Assembly (NCBI GenBank): GCA_905182025.1
Contig: CAJJAA010000042.1
Location: 1 to 59,312, forward strand
DNA from: an uncultured OM182 clade bacterium
GTDB lineage: Bacteria > Pseudomonadota > Gammaproteobacteria > Pseudomonadales > Azotimanducaceae
Length of the DNA: 59,312 nt
Direction: 5' to 3'
Positions 36,193 to 45,490 of the stretch are shown piece after piece. The translations under genes and the position numbers were made by a program. Positions within the stretch are counted from its first letter, which is position 1, and each line of letters begins with the position of its first letter. The notes below the pieces were generated by a model, which saw only the letters and a program-made list of their open reading frames with translations, searched no databases and was not told where the DNA came from.

Positions 36193-36210
36193 TTGGCACG
36201 GGCTTCGCAT
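36193..36210 (+). promoter_or_regulatory. Sigma-54 (RpoN) promoter
   Basis: TTGGCACGGGCTTCGCAT: the -24 element TTGGCACG is perfect and the -12 element TCGCAT differs from TTGCAT by one base, with GG-N10-GC spacing. Transcription would start near 36222, 28 bp before the PilZ ATG. Sigma-54 control fits a motility or c-di-GMP gene. Confidence 0.75.
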
Positions 36211-36249
36211 TCAATTCAAGTACGAACAGCAAATTTGGATTAGTGACAA

Positions 36250-36675
36250 ATGGCAACTTCATTGTTAATGAACAAATTAATCAGTCTGGCTGACACACGT
36301 CGCAGAAATAGAAGGCAGAAAGTCCACATGAGCAGGCAAATAAGTGAACGGCGACAAGATGACCGCAGAGAAAGCTCAGAGCGGCTCTTCCTTCAGGTTA
36401 TCGCGGCTCAAGAGGCCGATATTGTCGGCATGACCATTTCTTGCAACGCGTTGGATATTTCAGCTGGCGGGATGAAAATAGAATCGTCTATCCAAATTCC
36501 GGCAGGTTCAAAGCTTGATATTTGGGTTGATATGGCCGCAAGCCCTGGCAAGTTCTTTTTGACGAGCGATGTGCGATGGAGTCGCACGAATGAGCAAGGT
36601 TATTGCGAAATTGGCGTACAACTGCACGATGGTGCTACGACTGATATTCTACAATGGCGCCAAATCCACAGCTAA
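36250..36675 (+). CDS. PilZ domain protein
   Basis: 141 residues. A basic N-terminus leads to RRESSERLFLQV (around 40-51), holding an RxxxR-type site, and then NALDISAGGMKIES (around 66-79) with the D-x-S-x-x-G half. Together these are the PilZ c-di-GMP-binding signature. DIWVDM, DVRWSR and CEIGVQL strands complete the small barrel. Expected role: reading c-di-GMP to adjust motility, surface or polysaccharide functions. The start could also be ATG 36268 or 36328; the first is used. Likely transcribed from the sigma-54 promoter upstream. Confidence 0.83.
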   Translation: MATSLLMNKLISLADTRRRNRRQKVHMSRQISERRQDDRRESSERLFLQVIAAQEADIVGMTISCNALDISAGGMKIESSIQIPAGSKLDIWVDMAASPGKFFLTSDVRWSRTNEQGYCEIGVQLHDGATTDILQWRQIHS

Positions 36676-36737
36676 CCGGGCGCGTTGCAAGTTTTAACTT
36701 GGCTGTGCCGACGATTGTACGTGGGTCAACTAAACCT

Positions 36738-36751
36738 CGCCCTTTCGGGCG
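36738..36751. terminator. Small GC hairpin between convergent genes
   Basis: CGCCC-TTTC-GGGCG, a 5-bp GC stem, lies between the ends of the PilZ gene and cysS. No long T run. GCTAAGGCTTC is repeated next to it (36752-36762 and 36774-36784). A weak terminator at best. Confidence 0.35.
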
Positions 36752-36775
36752 GCTAAGGCTTCCATTTCAGAGCAG

Positions 36776-38149
36776 CTAAGGCTTCTTCACCCGCGGTCCG
36801 TCATGGGTATCTTCTATGACATAACCGGCCGCAAGTACCGCATCCCGCAGTTCATCAGCTCGCTGCCATTGCTTATTCTGACGTGCTGCATCCCTGTCCA
36901 ACGCCATCTGCTGAATATCCTCTGGTACATCTATCACCTTCGGTTTCCATTGTGCAATACCTAAGCCCAGCACGGCGTCGAATGCGAGTAACGTTGCTTT
37001 CTTATCCGCGGGTGCACGGTCGGATTTTACAAGCTCCCAAACGACCGCGAGTGCTCGAGGTAGGTTAAGATCATCATTGACGCAGGCCATGAATCGCGTG
37101 TCGAAATCGGTGATGACGTCGCCCGGCTCACCCCAATCGAAGGCAGCTTGGTATAAACGATTCAAAGCAACCTGGTTTGATGCCAGACTGTCCCAACTGA
37201 AGGACATTTGCGTACGATAATGCGCCGTAAGACAAAAGTAACGATAGACCATGGGGTCAATACCTTGTTCTAGCAAGGTTTCCAGCCTCAGGAATTCACC
37301 CGTCGATTTCGACATTTTGTTATTGTCTAGCTGCAAAAAGTATCCATGCATCCAGAAATTTGCGAGTCGAGTACCTCGACTGGCTTCTGTTTGGGCAATC
37401 TCATTGGTGTGGTGGATCGGAATGTGATCTTCACCACCGCAATGGATATCGAAATAATCACCGAGATACTTCGCTGACATTGCGGAACATTCAATGTGCC
37501 AACCGGGGAAGCCGATCCCCCAAGGACTTTCCCACTCCATTTGGCGCTTTTCCCCTTCGGGAGAAAACTTCCAGAGCGCAAAATCCGTGACGTGTTGGCG
37601 TTCGTTATCAACCCGCGCACCTGCCATTAGGCCTTCGATATCTAATCGCGCGAGGTAACCATAGTTGTTCAGTTTTTGAGAGTTAAAATAGATGCCGTCA
37701 GAGGTCTTATAGGTGAAACCTTTTAGCTCTAAATCCTCGATAAACGCGATTTGTTCTTTGATGTGATCTGTTGCTCGGCACCAGGTATTGGGACCGAGGA
37801 TATTGAGTCGGTCAAGATCTGTTTTAAACGCTTCGGTATAGAAATCCGCCATTTCCCAAGCAGACATGCCCGTGCGCTTTGAACCCAATTCCATCTTGTC
37901 CTCGCCAGAATCGGCATCCGATGTCAGATGTCCGACATCGGTGATGTTCATTACAAAATCCACCTCATAGCCATTTTGGCGCAAGACACGGAACAATATA
38001 TCTTCGAACACATAGGTTCTAAGATTGCCAATATGGGCAAAGTTATAAACTGTGGGGCCACAGCAATATAAACCGACCTTGCCAGGGGTCAGTGGTTCGA
38101 AGGGGCGAATTCGGCGTTCGTAGGTATCAAATAGTTGAAGCGTGGACAT
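36776..38149 (-). CDS. cysS: Cysteinyl-tRNA synthetase
   Basis: 457 residues from ATG at 38149 (E. coli 461). [27 protein letters not shown] (26-52) contains a zinc Cys and the HIGH-like HIGN (39-42); WHIECSAMS and [16 protein letters not shown] supply the other zinc ligands; KMSKS is the second signature. Charges tRNA-Cys; a tRNA-Cys gene is also in this window (55424). The start at 38149 is preferred to one 15 bp upstream because family members begin there. The riboflavin synthase gene lies upstream on the same strand with a 56-bp gap. Confidence 0.97.
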   Translation of the reverse strand: MSTLQLFDTYERRIRPFEPLTPGKVGLYCCGPTVYNFAHIGNLRTYVFEDILFRVLRQNGYEVDFVMNITDVGHLTSDADSGEDKMELGSKRTGMSAWEMADFYTEAFKTDLDRLNILGPNTWCRATDHIKEQIAFIEDLELKGFTYKTSDGIYFNSQKLNNYGYLARLDIEGLMAGARVDNERQHVTDFALWKFSPEGEKRQMEWESPWGIGFPGWHIECSAMSAKYLGDYFDIHCGGEDHIPIHHTNEIAQTEASRGTRLANFWMHGYFLQLDNNKMSKSTGEFLRLETLLEQGIDPMVYRYFCLTAHYRTQMSFSWDSLASNQVALNRLYQAAFDWGEPGDVITDFDTRFMACVNDDLNLPRALAVVWELVKSDRAPADKKATLLAFDAVLGLGIAQWKPKVIDVPEDIQQMALDRDAARQNKQWQRADELRDAVLAAGYVIEDTHDGPRVKKP

Positions 38150-38205
38150 AGAAAAACGTGTCAAATTACATGCAAGCGCGAATGTTAAAGCAATTGCCGG
38201 TTATC

Positions 38206-38826
38206 TCAAGCGCCATAGCGCTCTTCCATCACTCGTTCAACAGTATCGACAATGACTTGGGTTTGACTCTCGATTTCAATGTTCACTTCATCGCCCTCTT
38301 GCAGCAGCGCAAAGTTAGTTCGACGCAGGGTTTCGGGGATGAGGTTAATGCTGAATTGGTTGAGCGTGCGATCAATCGCTGCGACCGTCAGGCTGCATCC
38401 GTTTACCGCCAAATAGCCCTTATTGAAGACGTACTTCATCCAGTCACCGTTACCCTGAAATGTGAGCCGGCAATTGTTATCTGACTCTTCGATTGATACG
38501 ACGGCCGCGACATCGATGATATGTCCAGACAGAATGTGTCCGCCAACTTCTGCGTCAGATTTTGCCGAGCGTTCAACGTTAACTTCCGTACCTTTTTGCA
38601 AATATTTGATATTGGTTAGATCCAGCGTCTCGGCAATCGCGTCGAACAACACCGCCTGCTCCTGTATTTCAGTGACGGTAAAGCAACAGCCGTTAACCGC
38701 GACACTTGCACCGAGTTCAAGATCATCCCTCATCCCTAACGGGATATTGAGACCGAAGCTCATCAAGCCAGGCTTCTTGTCGACAATAGTAATGGGCAAC
38801 ATGGCTTGTACGATACCTGTGTACAT
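38206..38826 (-). CDS. ribE: Riboflavin synthase, alpha subunit
   Basis: 206 residues made of two homologous lumazine-binding repeats: MYTGIVQAMLPI...VAVNGCCFTVTEI...FDAIAETLDLTNI and GGHILSGHIIDVA...LAVNGCSLTVAAI...INLIPETLRRTNF. The enzyme dismutates two 6,7-dimethyl-8-ribityllumazine molecules to riboflavin. All conserved SLT/CFTV motifs are in place. No FMN riboswitch is visible upstream. Riboflavin supply matters here because five other genes in the window encode flavin-dependent enzymes. Confidence 0.96.
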   Translation of the reverse strand: MYTGIVQAMLPITIVDKKPGLMSFGLNIPLGMRDDLELGASVAVNGCCFTVTEIQEQAVLFDAIAETLDLTNIKYLQKGTEVNVERSAKSDAEVGGHILSGHIIDVAAVVSIEESDNNCRLTFQGNGDWMKYVFNKGYLAVNGCSLTVAAIDRTLNQFSINLIPETLRRTNFALLQEGDEVNIEIESQTQVIVDTVERVMEERYGA

Positions 38827-38920
38827 ATTTTTCCTCTTCAGATTCGGTCGAACTGGTTATGAAATTTTTTCGCTTTGCTTTTCGTTCTAATGTCTTATGA
38901 GCCGTTATCCAGATTAAGTG

Positions 38921-39199
38921 TTAAAGCTCAAAATAGGCGTCCTGACATGCTTGTAAATACAACGTCCAGGCTGAATGACTTTGTTCACCGCGAGGTACAT
39001 TGGTTTCATTGGACGGTTTGCGCGTGACAAGCTTTTGAGCTTGGTGGAAGTGACGTAACCCCCAATCTTCCTGACAAACAATATCCAAACACTGCATATA
39101 GCTCACATCTTGTCGAGACCGCGAAAGCAGTTTTGCTCGACGTTTCACGCTACGTAACTGCGTCTCGGTAATGTGTTGTATTGTGACTTGTCTGCTCAC
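38921..39199 (-). CDS. Small hypothetical protein with a helical SxxQxLDxVAxxxGW-like motif
   Basis: 92 residues, cytoplasmic and basic. The segment LRSVKRRAKLLSRSRQDVSYMQCLDIVCQEDWGLRHFHQAQ resembles a short helical motif (S-x-x-Q-x-L-D/E-x-V-A-x-x-x-G-F/W) seen at the ends of glyoxalase-superfamily and related small proteins. The resemblance is from memory and weak. No function can be assigned. Lies 94 bp upstream of ribE on the same strand. Confidence 0.6.
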   Translation of the reverse strand: MSRQVTIQHITETQLRSVKRRAKLLSRSRQDVSYMQCLDIVCQEDWGLRHFHQAQKLVTRKPSNETNVPRGEQSHSAWTLYLQACQDAYFEL

Positions 39200-39559
39200 G
39201 TGACTAACTCTTCAATTATGCTGGGTCATCTAGCTATTCACACTTTCGCAGAACACAACAACAACATTATCACCATGACTGCGTTTGGGCCGAATTGTGC
39301 TAGCGGGTTTTATCTTTAAATTCAGTGTGAAGCATACAGTGCGCTGGGCTTTACCGCGGTTAATGGCGGGCGTCTGTTTCACCCTTCTTCAGTCTCACTC
39401 TTCGCAGAATGGACGCCAAACAATACAGTGGACATTAATGACATGTCTTTAGGTTGTCAATTCAATGCGAGCCATCATAAAACCCGATAATATGACGGCC
39501 TCTCAAGTATGAATCTTACCATCTTCATACTCCAATTATATCTAGCCGAGAAAACCCTA
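39200..39559. other. Intergenic region upstream of ltaE
   Basis: 360 bp between divergent genes with no recognisable coding frame. It should contain promoters for both sides. I see no convincing hairpin, riboswitch or repeat. Confidence 0.4.
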
Positions 39560-40558
39560 TTGATCGATCTACGCAGCGACACCGTGACAAAGCCCTCACC
39601 TGACATGCTCACCGCCATGCAAAGTGCAGCAACCGGTGACGACGTTTATGGAGAGGATCCGACCGTCAATGAACTCGAACAATTGGCGGCACAGATCACA
39701 GGTAAGCAAGCAGCGCTATACTGCGTGTCTGGGACACAAAGTAACCTTTTAGCGATGTTGAGCCATTGTGAGCGCGGTCAGGAGTTTATCGCGGGGCAAG
39801 AGGCCCATGCCTACAAATATGAAGGCGGTGGTGCCGCTGCGCTGGGTGGTATCCAGCCCTACACGCTGCCATTTAATGAACGCGGCGAACTTGCGATAGA
39901 TGATATTCGCGCGTCAATAAAACCCGATGACATGCATTTCGCGGTTACGCGTTTACTCTGCCTAGAAAATACACAAGCAGGACAGGTGTTATCACTGGAT
40001 TATCTGCGAGCGTTCAGCCAACTTGCACAGCAATATCAACTAAAGCGTCATATGGATGGCGCTCGGGGATTTAACGCGGCTGTCAAATTAGGTGTGCCTA
40101 TTCAAACAATTTGTAAGCACTTCGATACGATTTCATTGTGCCTATCAAAAGGACTGGCTTGCCCCGTCGGGTCTCTCCTGGTTGGTGATGAAGCGACCAT
40201 CAACAAAGCTAGACGCTACAGGAAAATGATCGGCGGCGGCATGCGGCAAGCAGGTGTGATTGCAGCTGCCGGCATTTATGCTTTGCGAAATAACATCAAT
40301 AGATTGCAGCAAGACCATGATAATGCTCAACTTATTTCCGAATCCGTTGGTCAACTTGAACATCTTGGGCTTGCCCAACCAACGCATACAAACATGGTGA
40401 TGATTTCCCGCCAGACCGACTTAAAGAAGCTCACAGCATTTCTTGCCGATCGTCACATCTGTATATCGGGCACCCGCTGGGTATTACATCGCGATATATC
40501 ACGTTCGGATGTAGAAGCGATTATTGATGCCTGCGAAGCCTACAATCGTCTTTTTTAA
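39560..40558 (+). CDS. ltaE: Low-specificity L-threonine aldolase
   Basis: 332 residues from TTG at 39560, where the family sequence begins (LIDLRSDTVTKPSPDML). A frame reaches back to 39509 but adds residues not found in LtaE. Seen: GDDVYGEDPTVNELE, GQEAHAYKYEGGGAAALGG, HMDGARGFNAAVKLG and the PLP lysine in SLCLSKGLACPVGS. Splits L-threonine or L-allo-threonine to glycine and acetaldehyde. Monocistronic as far as can be seen; convergent with the second nupC. Confidence 0.93.
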   Translation: MIDLRSDTVTKPSPDMLTAMQSAATGDDVYGEDPTVNELEQLAAQITGKQAALYCVSGTQSNLLAMLSHCERGQEFIAGQEAHAYKYEGGGAAALGGIQPYTLPFNERGELAIDDIRASIKPDDMHFAVTRLLCLENTQAGQVLSLDYLRAFSQLAQQYQLKRHMDGARGFNAAVKLGVPIQTICKHFDTISLCLSKGLACPVGSLLVGDEATINKARRYRKMIGGGMRQAGVIAAAGIYALRNNINRLQQDHDNAQLISESVGQLEHLGLAQPTHTNMVMISRQTDLKKLTAFLADRHICISGTRWVLHRDISRSDVEAIIDACEAYNRLF

Positions 40559-40636
40559 CTGATTGGTAGCGCGTTCTTTGCTAACCATCAAACCTGCAAC
40601 ACATTTGCTTCAGGCTAACGCCTTAGGCTCACAGCT

Positions 40637-41908
40637 TCATAACGTTAAAATACCCGCAATGGTGCCTGTTAAGCAGGTTGCCAAGGTACCCGCGATCAGT
40701 GACTTAGGCGCAAGCGCGATAATATCTTGCCTTCGACTTGGGCACATACTGGAAAGACCGGCGATCATAATGCCTAGACTTCCAAAGTTGGCAAAGCCAC
40801 ACATTGCATAGGTGAGAATGATCCTTGAATGTTGTGATAGCGCTGATGTCGGTACATCGGACAAAAGCAAGAATGCATATAGCTCATTCAAAACCGTTTT
40901 CGAGCCCATCAAAGAACCCGCTGTGACCGCCTCGCTCCATGGGATACCCATCAACCAAGCGATCGGCGCAAAAACCCAGCCAAACATGCCTTGCAATGTA
41001 ATCGCTTGACCGCCGAACTCAGGAACGACGCCAAGCATGGCATTCACCAAGGCAACCAAGGCGCTAAAAACAATCAGCATCGCGCCGACATTCACCATCA
41101 AACCCACCCCATCGGATGTTGTCTTTGTAATTGTATCCATCAAACCGTGGTACTCCATTGGGTCATGGACTTCTTCCTTGCCGATACCTTCGCTGCCCGG
41201 CACCATGATTCTTGCCACCATCACCGCTGCGGGAACACTTATCACCGATGCGGTTAATATGTGACCCAAAGCGTTAACCAAGACATCCTGTAGAATCAAT
41301 GAATATAAAATCATGACGGCACCAGCGACGGTTGCCATACCACTGGTCATGACGATAAAGAGTTCGCTTCGCGTTAGGTGTATCAAAAATGGACGAACCA
41401 ATAAGGGCGCTTCAACCATGCCTAGAAAAATACTACCGGCAGTGCTCACGCCGACCGCACCACTTAATCCCAGACTTTTACTGAAGAGTTTGGAGAATAT
41501 GCCGATAACAAACGGCAGAACGCGAAAGTACCACAGGATGCCGGATAATACGGTAAAGAACATAATCATCGGTAACACCCTGAATGCGACAATGTAGGTC
41601 GCGCCGGGATCACTAATTTCGTAAGGGTAAGCGACGTTATCGGGCGAGCCTCCTAAATATCCAAAAATAAACTGGCTGCCCGTATCGGAAGCCTTAGCTA
41701 GAGCGATAACGCCCTGATTGAGCGACGTTAAAACATCCTGAACAAGCGGTATTTTGAACATGATCAGAGCGATCGCAAACTGTAAGCCCAAGCCTAAAGC
41801 GATGAGCTTCCAATTCGGTACCGCCCTGCTTTCACTCAGCACATAAGCAATACCGATTAGACCGCAGAGACCGACAATAGGATGGAGCAAAGAAAGAAAA
41901 TCAATCAT
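40637..41908 (-). CDS. NupC/CNT family nucleoside transporter (second copy)
   Basis: 423 residues, more extended than the copy at 30245: it has an insertion around TGSQFIFGYLGGSPDNVAYPYEISDPGATYIVAFRVLPMIMFF, typical of the Vibrio-type CNT group. GSIFLGMVEAPLLVRPFL, MTSGMATVAGAVM, MGIPWSEAVTAGSLMGSKTVLNELYAF and MCGFANFGSLGIMIAGL follow in order. Likely Na+-coupled nucleoside import. It diverges from a PfkB kinase gene 171 bp away, which suggests uptake followed by phosphorylation. Confidence 0.94.
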   Translation of the reverse strand: MIDFLSLLHPIVGLCGLIGIAYVLSESRAVPNWKLIALGLGLQFAIALIMFKIPLVQDVLTSLNQGVIALAKASDTGSQFIFGYLGGSPDNVAYPYEISDPGATYIVAFRVLPMIMFFTVLSGILWYFRVLPFVIGIFSKLFSKSLGLSGAVGVSTAGSIFLGMVEAPLLVRPFLIHLTRSELFIVMTSGMATVAGAVMILYSLILQDVLVNALGHILTASVISVPAAVMVARIMVPGSEGIGKEEVHDPMEYHGLMDTITKTTSDGVGLMVNVGAMLIVFSALVALVNAMLGVVPEFGGQAITLQGMFGWVFAPIAWLMGIPWSEAVTAGSLMGSKTVLNELYAFLLLSDVPTSALSQHSRIILTYAMCGFANFGSLGIMIAGLSSMCPSRRQDIIALAPKSLIAGTLATCLTGTIAGILTL

Positions 41909-42079
41909 AGTTTTTTGCTATTCTCTAAGAAAATCGAAGCGCTATTATTATTTAGACTTTGGTTTTACTGACCGCAAGTAATAAGATTCGCGGTGCAATA
42001 CTTCATCAACGCTATCCGGATTGCAAACCGTCCGCGCTTTTTGACCGATCGATCGATTAAACAAGGCAACCAACCTATC

Positions 42080-43030
42080 ATGAATTCTGTAATTGTCTGT
42101 GGCAGTCTCGCCATTGATACCCTCTGCTCATATGAAGGCTCTTTCGCTGATTACGAAGAACAATTTCCAACCACCGGACTGAACATATCGATACAGCTCC
42201 AGGGGATGCATACAGGCTTCGGCGGTTGCGGTATGAATATCGCCTATGGTCTGTTCAAGCTCGGTATCAATGCGCTACCGATCGCTGTTGCTGGACGTAA
42301 TTACACAGAGCACTACGAAGCGCATTTAAAGCAGCTTGGCATGGACACACGCTACATCGTGGTTGATTCAGATTATGAACACTGCGCGACTTGTATCATT
42401 TACTCGGATGAGGATGGTAATCAGATTACTGCCTTCCATTCTGGCGCGTCACGGAGCAGTAAAAGACTTTCAGCGGATCAGGTCAAAGAAATCGGTGAAG
42501 TGGACGTCGCTATTTTGGCGCCCGAAGACGCGCCCATAATGATCCGACAAGCTCAAGATCTGCATCGACATGGTGTGTCTATTATTTTCGACCCAGGCCA
42601 AGGCCTGGCAGCGTTCAGTAAAGAAGACATAAAAACACTGCTCTGCCTTAGTCAATATGTCGTTGTGAACTCTCACGAATGGGAAATATTACGCACAAAT
42701 TCAGCCCTCAGTGCCGAGGAGATTATCAACACGCATCTTGTCATTGTGACTCGAGGTGAAGACGGCGTCGAAATCTATCAAAAATCAGAGTCGCCCATTT
42801 TTGTTAAAGCAGCGCCCTGTGAGCAAATGATTGATCCAACAGGTTGTGGTGATGCATTTCGAGCGGGTTATATTTTTGGCATGTTGCAGCAACAAAGCGT
42901 TCGCGGCTGTGCAGAACTCGGATGTCTTCTGGCGGTCAGAAATCTCGAGCAACTCGATACGCAGCGCTATGAGGTAACCGCGGCAGAGCTTCTTGAGTTG
43001 CAATCGAAAACTTATCTTAGCGCCGAGTAG
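42080..43030 (+). CDS. PfkB family carbohydrate/nucleoside kinase
   Basis: 316 residues from ATG at 42080 (an earlier frame to 41993 is not conserved-looking). GFGGCGMNIAYGLFKLG (46-62) is the substrate-side Gly motif, DPGQG (171-175) and DPTGCGDAFRAGY (252-264) with the catalytic base D258 are the ATP-side signature. The sequence resembles bacterial adenosine kinase-like PfkB proteins. Divergent from a nucleoside transporter, so phosphorylation of an imported nucleoside is likely but inferred. Its stop directly abuts that of the next, convergent gene. Confidence 0.88.
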   Translation: MNSVIVCGSLAIDTLCSYEGSFADYEEQFPTTGLNISIQLQGMHTGFGGCGMNIAYGLFKLGINALPIAVAGRNYTEHYEAHLKQLGMDTRYIVVDSDYEHCATCIIYSDEDGNQITAFHSGASRSSKRLSADQVKEIGEVDVAILAPEDAPIMIRQAQDLHRHGVSIIFDPGQGLAAFSKEDIKTLLCLSQYVVVNSHEWEILRTNSALSAEEIINTHLVIVTRGEDGVEIYQKSESPIFVKAAPCEQMIDPTGCGDAFRAGYIFGMLQQQSVRGCAELGCLLAVRNLEQLDTQRYEVTAAELLELQSKTYLSAE

Positions 43031-43756
43031 TCACGTCTTTTTGTTGGGATGAAGTCGATGCATCAGCCAACCAAAAAAGCTGTTGTCCTGCAGCAGGGTC
43101 TGATTGTAATCATCTTCAAATTGTTGATACGGCATGGGCATATTGAATAGATCTTCACGCGTCGTGACGTGACTGGGATCTAACTGTCTTACGATCTTGG
43201 CCGGGTTGCCAGCGACAACAACATTCGCAGGAACGTCACGTGTTACAACCGACCAGGCTCCGACGATACTGTTGTCACCGATCGTCACGCCTTTACAAAC
43301 GAGTGCACTGTCGCCTATCCAGACATTTTTACCTAAACGAATGGGTTTGTGATTTCCCGGCGCATAAATGCGGTGCTGTAGGTCGTGCCAATCCGCATCA
43401 GACAAGTAAGCATTCATTGCCAACATGCAGCTATCGCCTATCTCAATGTCATCTGCTGAGGAGATGCGCACGCCGGGATTTACAATGCAGTAGTTACCGA
43501 TATGGATGCTACCTAAGCCATCAAAAACCGCTAGCCTCACGGGTTTATCTTTTAGAGCCATCACGTGAACATGATTTCCGACCGTAATCTTAGGGCCTGA
43601 GATTTCAAGACTACCGGGGTTCATCACCTTAAACCCCTCTCCTACCTCATCTAAGTGAGGTTCAACGAAGTATCTGACATAAAGGCCATTTAGTTGATCC
43701 AGATACTTTTTTAACCACAGAGGCTGGTGATTCAAGCGAGACAAGTGTGTAACCAA
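43031..43756 (-). CDS. Hexapeptide-repeat (LbH) acyltransferase
   Basis: 241 residues. A left-handed beta-helix is evident from about 90 to 190: IHIGNYCIVNPGVRISSADDIEIGDSCMLAMNAYLSDADWHD, then IRLGKNVWIGDSALVCKGVTIGDNSIVGAWSVVTRDVPANVVVAGNPAKIVRQ, with His in SDADWHD as the probable catalytic base and the classic AGNPAK ending. It belongs with maltose/galactoside O-acetyltransferases and sugar acetyltransferases. The acceptor is unknown. Its stop abuts the PfkB kinase stop. Confidence 0.9.
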   Translation of the reverse strand: MVTHLSRLNHQPLWLKKYLDQLNGLYVRYFVEPHLDEVGEGFKVMNPGSLEISGPKITVGNHVHVMALKDKPVRLAVFDGLGSIHIGNYCIVNPGVRISSADDIEIGDSCMLAMNAYLSDADWHDLQHRIYAPGNHKPIRLGKNVWIGDSALVCKGVTIGDNSIVGAWSVVTRDVPANVVVAGNPAKIVRQLDPSHVTTREDLFNMPMPYQQFEDDYNQTLLQDNSFFGWLMHRLHPNKKT

Positions 43757-43922
43757 AAAATGCAGTGATCAGCATCATAGAGCGTTTCAGGCAGTTGAAC
43801 CATGATTGACGCGCAACACAGGAATGGGTTTCTGAGCTATATTTAATAACCCTAATTCTTAATAGCAAACCAAGGGTTTTTTGTGTAACTATTGCGTCGA
43901 TTTAAAAAGTGGTAGGTCTCAC

Positions 43923-44543
43923 ATGCCTTCAGGCAAGATTATATTTCTCAACGGAACTTCAAGCGCGGGTAAGACGACCCTTGCGTATGAGTTGCAGGAA
44001 CGATTCGAAATCCCTTTCAATCATGTCGGATTGGATCAGTTCCGCGATGGTCTGCCGGATAAATTTCGCGGTCTCAATGCCCCCGCTGGTAGTAACGGCG
44101 AAAGGGGTCTCAACGTTGTGCCTGAGACTAACTGCCAGCCACCCTATACACGGGTCACTTTTGGCATTGATGGTAAGAAGATGTTGAAGGGTATGCGCCG
44201 CGCTATGGCGGCCATGGTTGAATCCGGCAACAACATCATCGTTGATGACATTATCCTAGAGCCTGAGTTTTTAGACGACTATCTAGAGGTATTTGCCCCC
44301 TTTGATGTTTATTTCGTTGGCGTAAGATGTCCAAAAACGGTGATTAACGATAGAGAACAGGCACGACCTGGGCGCTTCCCCGGCACTGCGGTTGGTCATT
44401 TCGATGTTTGCCATCAACACGATTGCTACGATGTTGAGGTTGATACATCGGTTTCAACACCCACTTTTTGTGCCGAAAAGATTGTTGAGCATATGACGTC
44501 CAACAGTCCAGCGGCATTCGATACCCTTCGTCAGCGACAATAA
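43923..44543 (+). CDS. Chloramphenicol phosphotransferase-like P-loop kinase
   Basis: 206 residues from ATG at 43923. P-loop NGTSSAGKTT (10-19), acidic VGLDQFRDGLP with D38 at the place of the catalytic Asp of Streptomyces CPT, FGIDGKKMLKGMRRAMAAMVESGNNIIVDDIIL, and FVGVRCPKTVINDREQARPGRFPGTAVGHFD, the family's R-rich lid. Related proteins phosphorylate chloramphenicol or, more often, unknown small molecules; resistance should not be assumed. The C-terminal HDCYDVEVDTSVSTPTFCAEKI is standard. Stands alone. Confidence 0.85.
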   Translation: MPSGKIIFLNGTSSAGKTTLAYELQERFEIPFNHVGLDQFRDGLPDKFRGLNAPAGSNGERGLNVVPETNCQPPYTRVTFGIDGKKMLKGMRRAMAAMVESGNNIIVDDIILEPEFLDDYLEVFAPFDVYFVGVRCPKTVINDREQARPGRFPGTAVGHFDVCHQHDCYDVEVDTSVSTPTFCAEKIVEHMTSNSPAAFDTLRQRQ

Positions 44544-44596
44544 TTGGCGTTGCAGACGCAACGTTGAGGACTGAAGTGATTCAGGTTTACTCGATG

Positions 44597-45211
44597 TTAA
44601 GCAATAGACGCGATACCACGGTAGTTGTAGGTAGCGAATTTCGGGCCGGGGATATAGCCTTCAGTCAATGTCTCTAACTTAAAGCCATTACTATTAATCA
44701 TTTCATCTGGCTGCCGGTTAAGATTGCAGCCACCGCCGATAATACGCCAAATTGGATTAATTCGTTTCTGTAGTCGCGCAATTTTCGCTTCATTCGACTT
44801 ACCGTGCTCAATAAAAACGAGCTTGCCATTCGGCTTTAAGACGCGACGAATCTCCTCGAGCGCCTCAACCGGGTTAGGGATTGTGCAAAGGCTCCAGGTC
44901 ACTACTGCCGTGTCAAAGGTATCTTTTTCGATGGGTAAATTGGCACAACCCTGACTTAGAAATTCTACCGCCAAGCGATGTTCGTCTGCGATTTCTTGCG
45001 CATAGCTCTGCAACTCAATCGATGGATCTACACCAGTGACTTGCACGCCCTTTTGATAAAATGGCAGGTTCAGGCCGGAACCGATACCAACTTCCAATAC
45101 CTTACCCTGCGCCATTGGTACCAATTGAGATCGAAGCTTGGAAAGCTCCGGCGATTTCATTGCCATGTTCAATAGCTTAGGTAAGAAGTATTTTTCGTAG
45201 ACGCCCATCAT
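44597..45211 (-). CDS. Class I SAM-dependent methyltransferase (UbiE/METTL7-like)
   Basis: 204 residues. GKVLEVGIGSGLNLPFY (35-51) is motif I, VTGVDPSIELQSYA motif II, DTAVVTWSLCTIPNPVEALEEIRRVLKPNGKLVFIEHGKS motif IV/V. The tail (KRINPIWRIIGGGCNLNRQPDEMI...YIPGPKFATYNYRGIA) matches a group of bacterial and animal METTL7-like methyltransferases that act on lipids or small thiols. An in-frame ATG 3 bp downstream is equally possible. Substrate unknown. Confidence 0.88.
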   Translation of the reverse strand: MMGVYEKYFLPKLLNMAMKSPELSKLRSQLVPMAQGKVLEVGIGSGLNLPFYQKGVQVTGVDPSIELQSYAQEIADEHRLAVEFLSQGCANLPIEKDTFDTAVVTWSLCTIPNPVEALEEIRRVLKPNGKLVFIEHGKSNEAKIARLQKRINPIWRIIGGGCNLNRQPDEMINSNGFKLETLTEGYIPGPKFATYNYRGIASIA

Positions 45212-45490
45212 AAATACTCGAGATAATAAGATTCATCACGATGCCAAATTTGTCGTGCGGAGTAAATCGCTATTGCCGATAGTGAATCCTTGTTGGATAC
45301 GCCGCAACAATTTAAAGGTTGTTATGCATGACGATTATGCTTAAGAGTCCTACCTTTGAATGCACTGATCATAGATAATCGTCTGAGCATCTGCGTATTG
45401 ATACAACTTTTCAGTATGGCTTGCTACGACAAGATACGCGTACGAGTTACCCGCATATCGCTTTGATACAATTCGCTGGATGGAGCCTTT

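Noticed and set aside
38462..38890. Plus-strand open frames across ribE
   Set aside because: They are antisense to a clear riboflavin synthase; no independent evidence of coding.
43923..44543. Chloramphenicol resistance gene
   Set aside because: The family match is real, but most members in non-producers have unknown small-molecule substrates and there is no resistance context.
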